This document shows positions 62,769 through 64,000 of a DNA stretch of 64,000 nucleotides, piece after piece. The position numbers and the translations under genes are program-made. A model generated the notes under the pieces. That model had not been told where the DNA came from. It was given only the letters and a program-made list of their open reading frames with translations, and searched no databases. The stretch's first letter is position 1, and every line of letters begins with the position of its first letter. The DNA is from CAVSVP01 sp963731125 (GTDB taxonomy: Bacteria; Pseudomonadota; Gammaproteobacteria; Competibacterales; Competibacteraceae), in contig CAVSVP010000008.1 of NCBI GenBank assembly GCA_963731125.1, positions 1-64,000 on the forward strand. The letters run 5' to 3'.

Positions 62769-63166
62769 GCACAGGAAGCAGGGAAAGGTACAGTGTGTCC
62801 AGGAAAGACCGCCAACAGGGAATCACCGTCATCAGCGGATTGCTGATTTTGGTCGGGTTGGGTTTCGTTGTCCTGATCGCATTACGGGTAATCCCCATTT
62901 ACATCGATTATTTCACCGTAAGGTCTACCCTTGAAGGATTGCGGAAAGATCCGGAAATTGCCCGCATGACCACCTTTGATATCCACAAGACCATACAGAA
63001 ACGTTTTGATATTGGTTACGTTGACATTGTCGAGGCGAAGCAGGCGAAAGTTCTTCGCCAAGGTAATGAGAGGCATCTTGAACTAGTTTATGAGGATAGA
63101 CGGCCCGTTATTGGCAATGTTGATGTAATAGCAAAGTTTAATATTAATATTCCCCTCTCTCCGTGA
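62765..63166 (+). CDS. DUF4845 membrane protein
   Basis: 133 residues with one membrane helix (GITVISGLLILVGLGFVVLI) and a small periplasmic domain (VIPIYIDYFTVRSTLEGL, EIARMTTFDIHKTIQKRFDI). This DUF4845 gene is regularly found between lepB and rnc in Gammaproteobacteria; function unknown. GTG start overlapping the lepB stop by 4 bp, and its own stop overlaps rnc. Confidence 0.88.
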   Translation: MSTGSRERYSVSRKDRQQGITVISGLLILVGLGFVVLIALRVIPIYIDYFTVRSTLEGLRKDPEIARMTTFDIHKTIQKRFDIGYVDIVEAKQAKVLRQGNERHLELVYEDRRPVIGNVDVIAKFNINIPLSP

Positions 63167-63831
63167 ATCCACCGGTTGTTAGACTCTGCCAGGCGTTGGG
63201 CTATGAATTTCGCGATACCCAACTTTTGGCAGAGGCGCTTACGCATCGTAGCGCCACCGGACGCAATAATGAGCGCTTGGAATTTCTCGGGGATGCTATT
63301 CTAAATTTTGTCATCGCCGCAGAGCTATTTAGGTCCTATCCTCAAGCGAGTGAAGGTGAGTTAAGTCGGTTGCGGGCAAATTTAGTCAAAGGAGATACTC
63401 TTGCTAAGCTTGCCAGGGAGTTGACGCTCGGAGATTATTTACGCTTGGGTGGCGGTGAATTAAAAAGCGGTGGCTTTCGGCGGACGTCGATCTTAGCGGA
63501 TGCCTTAGAGGCAATCTTCGGTGCTGTTTATCTCGATAGCGATTTTGAAACCTGCCGCGGTTTGATTTTAGGTTTATATAGGAACCGTTTGGCAGAACTG
63601 CCTGCGGTGGATGAGCTTAAAGACCCAAAGACCCGCTTACAGGAACATCTTCAGGCTCGCCAACAGGCATTGCCCATTTACAATGTGCTGGCGATCAGCG
63701 GAGAGGCTCATGCCCAGAGCTTTACGGTGGAATGCAATATTTCCGGTATCTTACGTACCATCGCCGTGGGTGCAAGCCGCCGTAAAGCTGAACAAGAAGC
63801 AGCACGCCGAGCTCTGGAACTGATTACATGA
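63163..63831 (+). CDS. rnc: Ribonuclease III
   Basis: Double-strand RNA endonuclease for rRNA processing. 222 residues. The signature ERLEFLGDAILNFVIA holds the catalytic acidic residues; ADALEAIFGAVYLDS carries the second set; the dsRNA-binding domain is the C-terminal 70 residues (DPKTRLQEHLQAR to AARRALELIT). GTG start with 4-bp overlap to the upstream gene. Confidence 0.97.
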   Translation: MNPPVVRLCQALGYEFRDTQLLAEALTHRSATGRNNERLEFLGDAILNFVIAAELFRSYPQASEGELSRLRANLVKGDTLAKLARELTLGDYLRLGGGELKSGGFRRTSILADALEAIFGAVYLDSDFETCRGLILGLYRNRLAELPAVDELKDPKTRLQEHLQARQQALPIYNVLAISGEAHAQSFTVECNISGILRTIAVGASRRKAEQEAARRALELIT

Positions 63832-64000
63832 ATGATAGCGATGAGCGAAGTTAAACGCGCTGGATACGTAGCTTTACTAGGGCGACCCAATGTTGGTAAG
63901 TCCACGTTGCTAAATCGATTAGTGGCCCAAAAAATTAGTATTACGTCGCCGAAACCGCAGACCACCCGACACGCTATCCTCGGTATCCGAACCTTTGCCG
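63832..64000 (+). CDS. era: GTPase Era (5' part, runs off the window)
   Basis: GTPase needed for 16S rRNA maturation. Only the first 56 codons are present, with the P-loop GRPNVGKSTLLN and SPKPQTTRHAILGI (G2). The ATG at 63832 is directly after the rnc stop; a second ATG at 63841 is also possible. No frameshift is seen before the window ends. Confidence 0.93.
   Translation, partial: MIAMSEVKRAGYVALLGRPNVGKSTLLNRLVAQKISITSPKPQTTRHAILGIRTFA

Overview
The window is a 64 kb piece of a gammaproteobacterial chromosome of roughly balanced base composition. The evidence is gene order: aroA-cmk-rpsA-ihfB-lapA-pyrF, ndk-rlmN-pilW-rodZ-hisS-yfgM-bamB, nadB divergent from rpoE-rseA-rseB-rseC-protease, and lepA-lepB-DUF4845-rnc-era. 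These are all arrangements of free-living Gammaproteobacteria (a Chromatiales/Nitrosococcus- or Methylococcales-like lineage would fit, but the sequence alone does not fix the genus). No rRNA, tRNA or CRISPR array was seen.

Layout. 0-1.5 kb: a complete insertion sequence with 26-bp terminal inverted repeats. 1.7-3.7 kb: agmatine-to-putrescine genes aguB and aguA. 3.7-9.7 kb: an AraC regulator divergent from putA, then a tiny membrane peptide and putP (proline uptake and oxidation). 9.8-15.1 kb: nitroreductase-like protein, beta-hydroxyacid dehydrogenase, a coiled-coil membrane protein, a membrane-anchored response regulator, a B3/4-domain protein, a small hypothetical, and a small gene broken by an in-frame stop behind a good promoter. 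15.8-18.1 kb: murE overlapping pgeF. 18.4-23.4 kb: a MacAB-like export system (fusion protein, ATPase, two permeases) with a His/Arg/Gly-rich exported protein on the opposite strand between the permeases. 23.7-27.3 kb: a small hypothetical and a 1078-residue relative of the eukaryotic phosphorylase kinase alpha/beta subunit. 28-35 kb: ndk to bamB. 35-42.1 kb: ComEA-like protein, pyrF to aroA, and a MipA/OmpV outer-membrane protein.

42.2-50.0 kb is an insertion-sequence island. Two near-identical IS1-family elements lie in inverted orientation around a TolC-like gene. The second has been hit twice by different ISKra4-type elements, each leaving a 9-bp target duplication; removing both restores exactly 905 bp, the length of the intact copy. 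The island's right edge cuts off the 5' part of a D-lactate dehydrogenase gene.

50.1-54.3 kb holds the most unusual system: PRTase-TRSP, HAD phosphatase, StiP/PELOTA-type protein and a CitE-like C-C bond lyase in one direction. This is the biosynthetic module known from tellurite-resistance (Ter) stress loci, predicted elsewhere to make a nucleoside-like metabolite. Here no ter genes and no ATP-grasp partner are in view. 54.4-64 kb returns to core genes: nadB, the sigma-E operon with a sigma-E-like promoter, a one-PDZ DegS-like protease, lepA, lepB, a DUF4845 gene, rnc and the start of era.

Intergenic DNA carries several repeats: a pair of about 120-bp dispersed elements (7909-8036 and 18286-18404), a palindromic element (18069-18156), a MITE-like element (32793-32900), a short palindromic repeat (9711-9767) and a five-copy octamer array (42191-42230).
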